This document shows, piece by piece, positions 45,967 to 56,323 of a stretch of DNA of 64,000 nt. Within the stretch, counting starts at the first letter, position 1; the number at the start of each line of letters is the position of its first letter. Both the position numbers and the translations under genes were made by a program. The stretch covers positions 9,832,001 to 9,896,000 of the forward strand of contig CM076960.1 in the NCBI GenBank assembly GCA_039566865.1, read 5' to 3'. The DNA comes from Aurelia coerulea. Its lineage: Eukaryota > Cnidaria > Scyphozoa > Semaeostomeae > Ulmaridae. The notes under the pieces are model-generated. The model was not told the DNA's origin and made no database searches. It saw only the letters and a list, made by a program, of their open reading frames with translations.

Positions 45967-46322
45967 AGTGCTACCTTACCAGAATACCAGAAATCAAAAG
46001 TTGGCGGGAAAACGGGAAAGTAGCATGTTGCTATAGCCTCCTTTTGGTTTGATAACGCGCAAAGCTTTGTGTGCTATGGCGGCTCTAGGCTGCTTCCAAA
46101 TCATTTTCATTTAATTTTCAATGCATTTCATTTTATTTCAATTCGTTTTTTATTTAATTAATTTGAAATTCCTTTTTTTTTCAATTAAATTTGTTTGAAT
46201 CAATTTAAATTAAATTTGTTTCAATTCTATTTCGTTTCAATCGATATTTTTCTGTTAAATTTTTGCTATTTGAAAAAAACATTGAAAAAATGCTATGGCG
46301 GTTCTCGGCCACCATACTTCTC

Positions 46323-46801
46323 CTCTCAAATATGTAAACCTCCGTGGATTTCCGTTCAGACTTGCGGATTGAATCCCTAAATGTGAATATCCCTGGTGAA
46401 ACATTCTACTCCCAAAGAACTTTTCCTGTGTCACTTGCACAATTGTTTATCTCTAGCACAGCAGAGTTAAACTGCTGTCTGTCTCTGAAATTGATTATTT
46501 CACAAATAAATACTCTCTGTGGCTACCCTCAAGTTGCAATTAAATTCCGCGCGCTTCTTTCTGCCATTCACTTTGTGTTGGAAGTTTCAAATCAAAAGAA
46601 CTTGGGCATTTTCCATCATGCTGATATGGCATATCAACAAAGAAAAGATCAGGATTATGTTTTTATTGTGCTTTTCTTCCCCAAAGTCTTTTACAGTTCA
46701 GCTTCTTTGCACTTACGTTCCTTGTAATTAGGTGTTGAATGAGGTGAGATGCTGCAGTATCTCCAACTTCATTCTGTTTGCTGGCTTAATCCAGCCAGTA
46801 A
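46323..46801. other. Unassigned flank of the IS3EU-like element
   Basis: An open frame of 127 codons at 46344-46727 (plus) shows no domain I recognise and no homologue in the window. Without an intron or promoter signal I do not call it a gene. Confidence 0.3.
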
Positions 46802-47763
46802 CAGTGGCGGAAATTCAGCTTTTTGAGTGGGGGGGGCAAGCCGTAAATTTTCCGAGTCGTAGGAAATGCTTTTGTTCTCAGGCATTTCGCTAGAAGACTT
46901 AGACCTGACATAAATAGTTCCTTAAATGTGCTAAGGTCATTGTATATCAGATTTCAAAACTATTTATATTCAGCAGCTGATAGAAAAAGGCAAGAATGTA
47001 TTATGAACGTACTGTCGTTAGGCCTAATAGCTACGAGGACGCTGGGGGCGAAGCCCCCGGGAAAATTTTTGAGGACTCTCCCTATTTTTGCTTAGAATGC
47101 CTTTCATGACCCTATGTTTGCCAGTACTGAATTGGGATTTTGACAATGTTGTAGTATTTTTTCAGAGTAGCATCCCAAGGAAATTTTTTGGGTAATCAGA
47201 TAGTTTAATTGGGCTTAGGAGAGCTCTTGGATCCAATGTTTGCCAGTGCCAAATTAGAATATTTGATAGTATGAATTACCAGTTCTCAAAACAGTTCTGC
47301 GTGAGGAACCTCTCCTTTGTCTTAGAACGCTTCTCGCAATTCAGGTTTTGCCTGCCCCCGCTCCCAACATGGAAACTTTGACAATTCGCTGATAATTTGT
47401 GTTAATGTCGCGTCCAGGAAAATTTTGGAGAACTCCAACCTTTACATTGGCTTAGAATGCCTCTCCCAAAGCTTCAACATCTCGCGGAAATATTGTTACT
47501 CTCTAACTAACCCATACCCAAGAACTTTCTTCTCGTTTATGAAATAAATGAAAGTGAATAAAAACTTTAGAATATGCTTTTTGAGCTTGTGCATTTCGTT
47601 TGCTCTTTCTATATAAAAACTCGTCCACTTCTTGACGGTGACTCGTTTCTTCACTACAGTTTCAATTCCACCTACGAAATTTCCGACTTTTAAGAAAATT
47701 TCCGAGTCTTATCGAATTGGGGGGGCAATTGCCCCCCCAACCCCCCCATAAATTCCGCCACTG
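46802..47763. mobile_element. hAT-like MITE, about 960 bp
   Basis: It starts 'cagtggcggaaattcagc' and ends 'aaattccgccactg', with poly-G and poly-C runs just inside. Its interior repeats 'ggaaaatttttgaggactc...cttagaatgcctttc' units related to the minisatellite at 48.1-50 kb. The adjoining 8 bases do not match, so no target duplication can be shown. Confidence 0.65.
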
Positions 47764-48104
47764 GGTCGTGATTGAGCCATGATTGCAAAATCAAACCATA
47801 TAAGCACAGGGATACAAGGAAATCCTCGAAAAGCACCCTCGCAGCAAAGCACGCAGTGACAGGAAGGCATCGGCGGTACTTTGGGCGACTTTGGGAACCA
47901 TAAATGTTGGGGAAAAGTGGTTGCTAAGTCGTTGCTATGGGACAAAAATTGCATCAAGGCACTTAAATATGTATTTTTAAGCATTTATGCTGTCATAAGA
48001 AGAAAACTGCTTATTCCACACGAATCTATATAGATAAAGGTATCAATATATGTTAGAAAATTTTTTCCAATATTTTATGAAATTTTGGTTGTAAACCACC
48101 TTAA

Positions 48105-50014
48105 ATTAAGTGGGGGTGGGCAGTACAATGAGAGGGTCTGAGGGCGAATCCCCAAGGAAAATTTTTGTGGCTACGCCCTTTACTTTGGCTTAGGATGCAT
48201 TTCCCAATAGCATGCTTGCCTTTAGCGACAAGGAAACCTTGATCATTTTGTGACGGCAGTGGCGTCGTGGGAGCATGATTTTAGGGGGGCCAAGGGTCAG
48301 AATTTTCCGACCAAGAGACATTTTTCCGACAAAAATTAAGCAGGAATGTAACGTACAAAAAAAAGTGGCAAAATGTCTCAGAACTTTTGTCATATAAATT
48401 TCCATAATAGCGAAGAATTTTTTAAAGGGACACAGCAGTCCTGTGTAAGAGGCGATTCTTGTTGGAGGTGAGGCTGTTGTTGAGACGTGATTGGTGTTGG
48501 AGGTGAGACTGAAGCTATATGCGCAAGGAGGGTGGAGAACTGGGGGTCCTGGGGCTTGCCCCCCGGAAAATTTTCAGTGACCACGCCCTTTAGATCGTTG
48601 CAAAACGCCCCTATTTTGAAGAATCTACTATTTTTTTTCATGGGAAATTTCGAAAAAGGACCTTAAATGCACTGAAAAATAGATCGTTTTCAAATTTTAG
48701 ATAACAACGTGATAGCTTGATATAAATCTTCATTTCTATATAAGCATCCGTTTACAGAAACTGAAAGTAATCCCATCTTAGTAATCATTTCCATCTTCCT
48801 CAACAATATTCACTTGTGCAAATTCTGACGAGCAACTCATTGAAAGCTTAATGCACAAACCATAAATGCATGACATTTTTTAAGTATGAAACGTGCAAAA
48901 TAAATTGTAAATTTGCGTTTTTAGTCACCAAAATGTAGGTAAAACGACCGAATTTTCGGGGAAAAAGTCCAAGAATGTTTTGACCGAAAGCATTTGTCTG
49001 AAATTTATTCGTCCGAAACTTTTTGCGCCTAATGTGTCTATTTTTCCAATAGAAAACACACTTTTCTTTCGATTGAAAAAGGAATTTTTTGCAGAAAAAC
49101 GAACGAAGGACCTAGTTTTTTGTCGAAAAACCTACTTTTTCATCAAAAACTATGTTTTTGCGATCGAAAAAGTGATATTTCGTGTATACATTTCAATTGC
49201 CATAAAGTAGCTATGTAAGGAAAATGGATTAATTCAATTTTTTTCGATTTTTCCGACAAGAATGGAAAACTGACGAATTTTCCGACAACATTTTCACAGG
49301 GGGGGCCATGGCCCCCCCTGGCCCCCCCCCCCCGGCCACGACGCCACTGTGTGACGGTGATCCTATGAATCAGAGCACGAGAAAAATTTTTGAAGACAGA
49401 TTCGTTACTTTGGCTTAGAATGCACCTCCCAATATCATGCTTGCCTTTAGCGATAAGGAAACCTTGATCGTTTTGTAACAGTTATCCTATGAATCAGAGC
49501 ACGAGGAAAATTTTTGAAGAAAGGTCCTTTACTTTTGGCTTAGAATGCATCTCCTAATATAATGCTTGCCTTTAGCGATAAGGAAACCTGGATCGTTTTG
49601 TAACAGTTATCCTATGAAAGAAAGGTCCTTTACTTTGGCTTAGAATGCATCTCCTTTAGCGACAAGGAAACCTTGATCATTTTGTGACAGTTATCCTATG
49701 CATCAGAGCACGAGGAAAATTTTTGAAGAAAGGTCCTTTACTTTTGGCTTAGAATGCATCTCCTAATATCATGCTTGCCTTTAGCGACAAGGAAACCTTG
49801 ATCATTTTGTGACAGTTATCCTATGAATCAGAGCACGAGGAAAATTTTTGAAGAAAGGTCCTTTACTTTTCGCTTAGAATGCATCTCCTAATATAATGCT
49901 TGCCTTTAGCGATAAGGAAACCTGGATCGTTTTGTAACAGTTATCCTATGAATCAGAGCACGAGGAAAATTTTTGAAGAAAGGTCCTTTACTTTGGCTTA
50001 GAATGCATGAATTC
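48105..50014. repeat. Minisatellite, unit about 130 bp, interrupted by a hAT-type MITE
   Basis: Units contain 'cttagaatgcatctcc', 'atgcttgcctttagcgacaa' and 'tcctatgaatcagagcacga'. At least six copies lie between 49360 and 50010, one unit of about 90 bases (near 49618-49690) being shortened. One or more degenerate units precede the MITE at 48120-48250. Related motifs occur inside the element at 46802. Confidence 0.85.
48257..49349. mobile_element. hAT-type MITE, 1.09 kb, perfect 8 bp target duplication
   Basis: The ends 'cagtggcgtcgtgg' and 'ccacgacgccactg' are perfect inverted repeats. The flanks 'tgtgacgg' (48249-48256 and 49350-49357) are identical, as expected for hAT. The interior is AT-rich with long C and G runs at the borders. 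No open frame resembling a hAT transposase. Confidence 0.93.
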
Positions 50015-50088
50015 AAAAAGTCCCGAAATATTATCGTTTTGTTGCCTTGTTGAGTCAAAAGGGGGTACTTTTTTTTTGAGACACCCGG
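50015..50088. mobile_element. Terminal fragment of a Tc1/mariner MITE (family 1)
   Basis: The 74 bases are the near complement of the left end of the element at 3647 ('cgataacatttc...', 'gtgtctcaaaaaagtac'). They end in 'gagacacccgg' followed by TA. The rest of the MITE is missing, and the minisatellite begins directly upstream. Confidence 0.8.
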
Positions 50089-50858
50089 TAGATGGGCATC
50101 ATAAATTGATTCGATGGCGAATAGTAATTCATGGAGGGATAGATGGCTTCAGTCGGCTAATTGTATACCTAAAGGCCTCAGCAAACAACAAAGCCCGCAC
50201 CGTTCTTAATCTTTTTCAGGAGGCAATTTATAACCATGGTTTACCGTCCAGAGTCAGAGCAGATTTTGGTGTAGAGAATGTGGATGTTGCTCGCTATATG
50301 CTAAACCACCCCGAAAGGGGAATAAACAGAGGCAGCATGATCACTGGTTTATCAGTTCATAACCAGAGGATTGAGCGTTTGTGGGGTGAGGTGAAGAGGA
50401 CAGTTGTCAGTCATTATCAAAACATATTTTACTTCATGGAAAATGAAAGATTACTTGATCCCCTGAATGAAATTCATCTATACTGTCTACATTATGTGTT
50501 TTTGCCTCGTGTAAACCTAGCCTTAGCGGAGTTAACCAACGACTCGAATTTTCATCCTCTATCTTCGGAGCAATACAGGTCTCCTAGGCAGCTCTTTCAT
50601 TTGGGAATGATATCGAGTGGAGCAACAAACATGCAAAACAACAACCAGTCATTCGAGGATATTGGAATAGATGAGGAAGGTCCAATGCCAGAAATTGAAT
50701 CTGATAACGATGTAATGGTACCAGAAAGCAGCATCAACCTCAGCGAAAATCAGGTAGCAGCAGTTATGGAGCAAGTGGATCCTCTTGCTGACGATGGAAA
50801 CCAAGACATCAACACGTTCATCCATTCAGTACAGGTCATAGAACAAATTCTTGATTGA
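50089..50858 (+). pseudogene. Integrase-type transposase, 5'-truncated copy
   Basis: The open frame begins at 50007, but its first 28 or so codons come from the minisatellite and the mariner end. Real integrase sequence starts exactly at the TA of that mariner end, within the first catalytic block (DGHHKLIRW). It continues with [16 protein letters not shown], the second Asp in [38 protein letters not shown] with the catalytic Glu, and a C-terminus ending VIEQILD. It is a relative of the gene at 57.4-59.4 kb, not a duplicate. The N-terminal DNA-binding region is missing, so the copy is broken although the remaining frame is open. The family is a metazoan group of integrase-core transposase-like proteins. 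Confidence 0.85.
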
Positions 50859-51015
50859 CACACTAGTGTATTTTACAGCATCGAGTATGTTACCATTTCA
50901 GCGAAAACACTTCAAAACATTTTCGAGTCTTCACAGTACAATGACAACAAACATGTAAACAAAAGCTGCTTTTTGCCATAAAACCTGTTATTGATATGCA
51001 AAATAATGGAACTAC

Positions 51016-51166
51016 TGTAGCCGTAGTCGAGACTCGAGAGAGAATACTTCTTGTGGCCTACTCAGAGAGAAGATCTATTACAGAATAACGAAACATACAG
51101 CACAGCGGAATATAAGTAAACATAATCTAATCTACAACTGTCCAGTCACGGGGGTGTATCCCTACA
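51016..51166 (-). repeat. 3' LTR of the Gypsy element
   Basis: Identical to the LTR at 56169-56319. In sense orientation it carries a TATA-like 'ttatatt' and, 28 bases further on, 'attctgtaataga', the 13-mer discussed under the priming site. Confidence 0.95.
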
Positions 51167-51177
51167 TTTCCCCCCTC

Positions 51178-54100
51178 CTATATATGAATCGCAGACCACG
51201 GAATGTTATTTGGAATTTGGCGCGCTCTCCTGTTTCTCAAGGGATATTGTCTATGCTGGACTTCGTGTTCTCTGTTTTGGTTATCGTCGTCCGTATCAGG
51301 GCTATAGTCATCGCTATCGTCACTATCGCTACTTTCGCTGTCTGTTGACTCGGGTGCATAGGAGTTATCGGGCGTGCGTTCTTTAACGATCGTCTTTCGC
51401 TTAATTGTGATATCTGGAGCTTCAACGTCCTCTACTGCTCCTTCCTTTACAGGTGACAACCGATCGTGGTGGACTATTTTCGTTTCCTTTGTTTGGTCAT
51501 TCACAATTTCGAAGTTAACGCCATTCGGCAATTTCTTGCTGACTGTCCATGGTCCCCGACGACGAGGTGCGAGTTTTCTATTCTCGCCAGTTTTATAATA
51601 CTTTACTTTCAGCCATACCTTATCTCCGGTTTTGTGGTCGATGAAACGGATGTTTTTGTTGTAATGGGCTTGCATCTTTTCTTTGCTGAGTTGCAAGTTA
51701 GTGATAACCGTATCATACACATCCTTTAAAGCAAAATTACGATCGTCGGCATATTCTGCAGCGGTGTTTGTGTCTTTGGGGCAATCGAGTCGATCATGAT
51801 CAAACAAGACATCAATTGGTAAACGAGCGTCTCTGCCAAAAACAACCTTAAACGGGATGCATTTGGTTGCTTTACTCTCACTCGTGTTCAATGCGAACAC
51901 CAACTCTGGTAGCAATGAGGCCCATTTTGACTGATTCAATTTCCTTTGTAATAGTACTGTTCGTAACATATCCTTGACATTGCGAATATTGCGCTCTGCG
52001 AATCCATTGCCTTGAGAATGGTAAGCGGACGACCGTCGCTTTTCGATACCTAGCGTATTACAGATTTCTTTGACTGTATCTCCATCGACATTTGAGCCTT
52101 GATCGCTAAGAATAAAGTGTGGGGTGCCATGGATGTAGATCCAATGGTTCATCAAAGCATTTACTATTGTTGGTGCGGTCTGGTCCTTCATCGGCACTGC
52201 TTCAATGTATTTGGAGAATAGATCGCCGATAATCAGAAAGTACTCGAATCCTTTATTGTTCCGTGGCATATACGATACGTCAAGTGCAATGAACTGCATC
52301 GGAGCATCTGGGATCACCATCGGAAGTAAGGGCGCCTTAGGTGGTGACGTGTCGCATTTTGTCTGTTGGCAGTGAATGCAAGAGGTAACAAAACGCTTGA
52401 CGTGTCCATACATGTTCGGCCAAAAGAAACGCTCTTTCAGGAGGGAATACGTTTTGTCTGTCCCAAAATGTGCTACGTTATGTATTTCAGTCAATACAAA
52501 CTTTCGTAATGATGCGGGGACGATTGGTCGACCAGACTTGGTTAAGATGTCATCTTCTACTCGGAGCTGGTTTTGAACTCGTTTAAATCGACCTTGTAAA
52601 ATTACTTCTCCCGCTGCTATAAGTCGTTTTGCTCTGCTGATCACGGGGTCTGTACCTTGCTCTTGCTTTAATTGATCCAAAAACGTAGCGTTCTCTACAA
52701 CCGTAGCATAAACCTTGTCCTCAAATGATGAAATCGGTTGATCAGGATTTGCGCATCGATCTCGAGAGAGGAAATCGGCTTTGACATTGTCCTTTCCACG
52801 GATATATCTGACCGTATAGTCATACTCTTCAAGTTCGGAGATCCACCTCCCGAATTTTCCTCTTGGGTCTTTTTGTTTACGAAGATGTACGAGTGGATTA
52901 TGGTCCGTGTTCAGGATAAATTCGGTACCCGCTAAATATACATGCCAGTGTCTCACAGCTAAGACGAGAGCAAATGCTTCTTTTGTTATTGGTGCCCATT
53001 GACGTTGAGAACCTTTAAAAGCTGTCGAGAAATAAGCAACAGGGTGCAAAAGGCCATTTTCTCCGCTTTGCGATAACACACCACCTGCAGCGTAATCACT
53101 TGCATCAACTTCGACTGTAAATGGTTTATTGAGCTTTGGAAATGCCAGAACTGGTTGTGATGTTAATCGTTGTTTCAGCTCCTTGAAAGCAGATTCACAT
53201 TGACTGGTCCACAAGAATTGCACATTGTCACAGGTAAGTTTGTTAAGGGGCTCACTGATCACTGCGTAGTCCTGAATAAAGCTCCGATAAAAGCCTGACA
53301 ACCCTAAAAAACGCTTTAATTCTTTTCTTGATGCCGGTGGAAGAAATTGATCAATAGCGGTGGTCAAACGTTGCTGTGGCTTAATACCTTGACATGAAAG
53401 CTCATATCCCAAAAAATCGACTGATTCCGATGCAAATACGCACTTTGAGGCTTTGAGAGTCACATTCGCAAGTCGCAATCGCTCAAAGACTGCCGTAAGA
53501 TCTTGAATATGTTCCTGGAATGTTGAGTTAAAAATTACAATGTCATCCATGTACGCTAAAACTCTTTCAGTTGAGAGACCAGATAAACACATGTCTATCA
53601 TCCTTTGGTAGGAAGAACCAGCGTTCGATAGGCCATATGGCGTAACGTTAAATTCGTATTTGCCGTGGGGCACAGAAAATGCTGTCTTTTCCTTGTCAGT
53701 CTCTGCGAGAGGGATCGACCAGTATGCTGAGGCAGCATCTAACGTCGTCCAGTATTTTGCTCCGGCCATCTTGTCAATTACGTCTTTAATATGGGGCAAG
53801 GGATACGTGTCTCTTTTTGTTACATCATTAACTCCTCGGAAATCGCAAACGAAACGCGTACTGTTGTCCTTCTTCTTCACAAGTATCACTGGGGCATTCC
53901 AAGGGGATGATGAAGGGCGAATAATGTCATTTGATAGCATTTCAGCGACCTGTTTATCCATATCCTTCTCCCATGCAACGGGTATCCTACGGGGTTTATG
54001 ACTCACAGGGAGGGCGTCGTCGGTGATTATTCGATGTTCTAGCAGCATTGTTTGCTTGGGCTTTTTAGGATTGGCAGCGAAAACATCCTTATATTGTTCG

Positions 54101-54891
54101 ATCAATCTGGTTACTTCTGACTTTTCGTCACATGATAGTCTGTCACTGATTGTGATGTCCGCAAGGGTTGAATTGAGGCTTTCATCAGGTGCAACGCTCA
54201 TAACTATTTCATCGGCTGGTTGGATAAAACCCATCGAGGTTCGCGATTTCAATGAAATGTCTGATGAAGTAACATTGAGGAATGTTATTTTGAATATTCC
54301 ATCCATGTTCGGTATCACGCGGGACCTTGTAGCGTACAGGCCCCGTATCTTTGGTCCAATTTTGGGTTCAAAATCACCTGGTAACAGAGAATTTTTCGTG
54401 GAGGATTTTACTAAAACAACCGATTCTGAGCGGGGAGGAATGGTAACACTTTCGCTTAATCGCACTCTTGCTGTGTTCGATGATAATCCGGACACTGAGA
54501 GTTTTCCTAACTGGATTCTGTTTCTGGCAAAATCAAACTGGACAGAACCAAAGAGGCGCATAAAATCTCTGCCAAGTAATACGTTTGAATACGTCAATGA
54601 ATCCAGTACTTGGAAAACATGATTACGAGGCTGGCTTCCAGCAATCGTTACATCAATCTTGACAGACCCCAATATGTTCATGGTGTCCCCGGAAGCGTTT
54701 ATCAATGATTTTGGGGAGCGTTTATCAATACAATTATCGAGGCCTATTCTTTGTAATGTTCCTAAATCAATTATTGAGCATCCCGAACCAGTGTCCATTA
54801 TTACGTGAGTATCCAGCTTTTGGAGTTTTGCAGCAACAACAACGGTACAGGGATCCTCGGAGGGGCTTGCTCCTGTGGAGGCGATTAGTCA
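51178..54891 (-). CDS. pol: Gypsy Pol polyprotein (protease, RT, RNase H, integrase)
   Basis: The frame has an ATG at 54798 (1206 codons), but it is already open from the gag stop at 54889-54891, and those 30 intervening codons lead straight into VIMDTGSGCSI, the protease active site. Then come the reverse transcriptase blocks (YPLPHIKDVIDKM, LDAASAYWSIPL, LAYMDDIVIFN near residue 415) and RNase H (FTVEVDASDYAAGGVLSQ). The integrase has an HHCC zinc knuckle (HNVAHFG..., CIHCQQTKC) and a DDE core: IALDVSYMP, ILSDQGSNVDG and NGFAERNIRN. A GPW-type module (RRRGPWTV) follows; no chromodomain is seen. No stop or frameshift is visible over the whole length, so Pol looks functional. The tail is acidic (ESTDSESSDSDDSDDYSPDTDDD). 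Confidence 0.95.
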
Positions 54892-54894
54892 TTG
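54883..54894 (-). promoter_or_regulatory. Candidate stop-codon readthrough site between gag and pol
   Basis: The sense sequence at the gag end is CAA TGA CTA A. The gag and pol frames are the same, and only this stop separates them. UGA followed by CUA is a known strong readthrough context in animal cells and viruses. A translational bypass would yield Gag-Pol; readthrough here is an inference. Confidence 0.65.
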
Positions 54895-56149
54895 GCATTT
54901 TGGACACACATCATTCCAGCTGTCATGACCTCGTTGGCCACATGCTTGGCAAAATCTTGTTGGACAACTTGCAACTAAGTGGTCGGTGCTTTGGCATGAT
55001 CTGCATTTCAGCTGGTTGGTAGGGGCTCTGTAGCCGCCGCGAAAATTTCCTCTTCTTCGAGGCTGGTGACCTTGACCACGACCTCTGAAATTTCTGCCGG
55101 CAAATGTTCTTTGGCCAACAAAGGATGGCTTTGTTGTGAAACTTACATCATTTTCAAGATTCTCGTGACCCCCTGAACCAACGTTGATAGAATTTATTTT
55201 GACAAGGACTTTATCAGCAATTGCGTCAACAATGTTGGCTGGAATTTCTTTTGAACTGTTGTTCGCGTTGTCACTAATCTCATTAACTAAAGTACGAATT
55301 TCGATATTGGACTTAACTCCCGCCAATTGAAGTCGTGTTGTTTCAGAAGCCAGGGCTTTGATCCCGGGGGGGGGGGGGGTACTTGACCAGGTTTTGGTCG
55401 GGGACGTGCCATCGAAGCTTCAAAAACATACCCGTTCCTTATACCAATTTTGCGAAAAAGTATACCCGACTTTATACCAATTTTGCGAAAAAGTATACCC
55501 GACCTTATACCAATTTTCCAAAAAAGTATACCAAAATCGTTCTTTAAACCAAAATTGCGAAAATCGATACCGTTCCTTATACCAAAATCGTGAAAATCGA
55601 TACCGTTCCTTATACCAAAATCGTGAAAATCGATACCCTTCCCGATGGCACGTCCCCGTACCCAAAATATGTGAAGTACCCCCCCGGGGCTTTGATGTCA
55701 CTTGTTGAAAACTTCTCCATAGATTTGAGGGCTGTTTGCATTTGTGGATGCAAACCACGGACGAAATAATCTTTTGCTAACGTCGCACGAGTTTCGTCGT
55801 TGAAGGTTGGGTATGCTAGCTTCACCAATTCGAGCAACTTGTATGCGTAGGTATGCGCAGATTCGCCATGTTTTCTAGAGCGGTTTGAAAGTTCAAACAT
55901 TGCTTCCTCTCGATTCAACTGGCCTTTTTCAAATTCTTTCAGGAGCTCTTCTTTTATTTTGTCCACTTTTTTCTTATCCTCTGTAGACAGTCTCATATAG
56001 ACATCAAAAGCAGGCCCATCTAATCTGCTTGCCAAATCCTGTGCACATTTCTCTTCGGTATACCCTTTTAGAGATGAGTGTAGCTCGACCTTAACGATAA
56101 ATTCTTTCACATTTCCTTCTCCGTTAAACACTTTAATTTTGCTTTCCAT
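54889..56149 (-). pseudogene. gag: Gypsy Gag, split by a MITE insertion
   Basis: Gag starts at ATG 56149 (MESKIKVFNGEGNVKEF), only 19 bases after the 5' LTR. The N-terminal part is a helical capsid-like region (AMFELSNRSRKHGESAHTYAYKLLE...). The C-terminal part has a basic RG-rich stretch and CCHC knuckles (CRSCQSTDHLVASC, then CQACGQRGHDSWNDVC). The frame is cut at about 55687 by a MITE. The lengths on either side, less one copy of the duplicated target, add up to a whole number of codons (309), so the insertion is the only visible break. Gag ends in TGA at 54889-54891, which is in the same frame as Pol. Confidence 0.92.
55363..55686. mobile_element. MITE inserted in gag, 9-10 bp target duplication
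   Basis: The direct repeat 'ggctttgat' (55354-55362 and 55688-55696; one extra g also matches) flanks the insert. The ends are C/G runs followed by 'gtacttgacc...' and '...gtgaagtaccccccc', and the motif 'ggggacgtgccatcg' is inverted at both ends. The interior has tandem units 'ttataccaattttgcgaaaa' and 'ttataccaaaatcgtgaaaa'. It is of the same type as the MITE at 5052-5370. Confidence 0.88.
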
Positions 56150-56153
56150 TTTG

Positions 56154-56168
56154 ATTCTGTAATAGAAA
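56154..56168 (-). promoter_or_regulatory. Primer-binding region, candidate self-priming site
   Basis: In sense, TTTCTATTACAGAAT follows the 5' LTR directly. Its 13-mer TCTATTACAGAAT is the exact complement of ATTCTGTAATAGA inside the LTR. I see no match to the usual tRNA 3' ends (TGG...). This matches the Tf1-type arrangement in which the transcript's own 5' end primes reverse transcription. Confidence 0.7.
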
Positions 56169-56319
56169 TGTAGCCGTAGTCGAGACTCGAGAGAGAATAC
56201 TTCTTGTGGCCTACTCAGAGAGAAGATCTATTACAGAATAACGAAACATACAGCACAGCGGAATATAAGTAAACATAATCTAATCTACAACTGTCCAGTC
56301 ACGGGGGTGTATCCCTACA
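56169..56319 (-). repeat. 5' LTR of the Gypsy element
   Basis: It should drive transcription toward low coordinates. In sense it contains TTATATT followed 28 bases later by ATTCTGTAATAGA. This is the spacing expected from a TATA box to a start site, and it would put the complementary 13-mer at the very 5' end of the RNA. Confidence 0.93.
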
Positions 56320-56323
56320 CTAC

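Larger units (their letters stand above)
38846..46316. mobile_element. IS3EU-like DNA transposon, 7.47 kb, carrying an alpha-kinase gene
   Basis: Terminal inverted repeats of about 320 bp begin 'tatggtggccgagaaccgcc' on the left and end with the complement at 46316. Both ends are flanked by the 6 bp direct repeat 'cttctc' (38840-38845 and 46317-46322). The left terminal repeat is split by a younger insertion at 39116-40525 and resumes at 40526-40580. Two genes converge inside: an alpha-kinase (plus) and a DDE integrase-type transposase (minus), with stops 75 bases apart. A TAT start, 6 bp duplication and integrase-type transposase fit the IS3EU superfamily as I know it; the superfamily name is an inference. 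Confidence 0.85.
51016..56319 (-). mobile_element. Gypsy-type LTR retrotransposon with identical 151 bp LTRs
   Basis: The LTRs (51016-51166 and 56169-56319) begin TG and end CA in sense and are identical base for base, so integration is recent. They are flanked by 'ctac' (51012-51015 and 56320-56323). The order gag, protease, reverse transcriptase, RNase H, integrase is that of Gypsy/Ty3. A polypurine tract (aggaggggggaaa) abuts the 3' LTR at 51167-51179, overlapping the pol stop. No envelope gene is present. Gag is split by a MITE. Confidence 0.96.

Noticed and set aside
46344..46727. 127-codon open frame beside the IS3EU-like element
   Set aside because: No recognisable domain, no paralogue in the window, and composition like the surrounding non-coding DNA; kept only as unassigned sequence.
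46802..47763. 8 bp target duplication for the hAT-like MITE
   Set aside because: The flanks 'gccagtaa' and 'ggtcgtga' agree at only about half the positions, so I do not claim a duplication.
54023..54622. 199-codon open frame on the plus strand
   Set aside because: Antisense shadow of the Gypsy pol gene.
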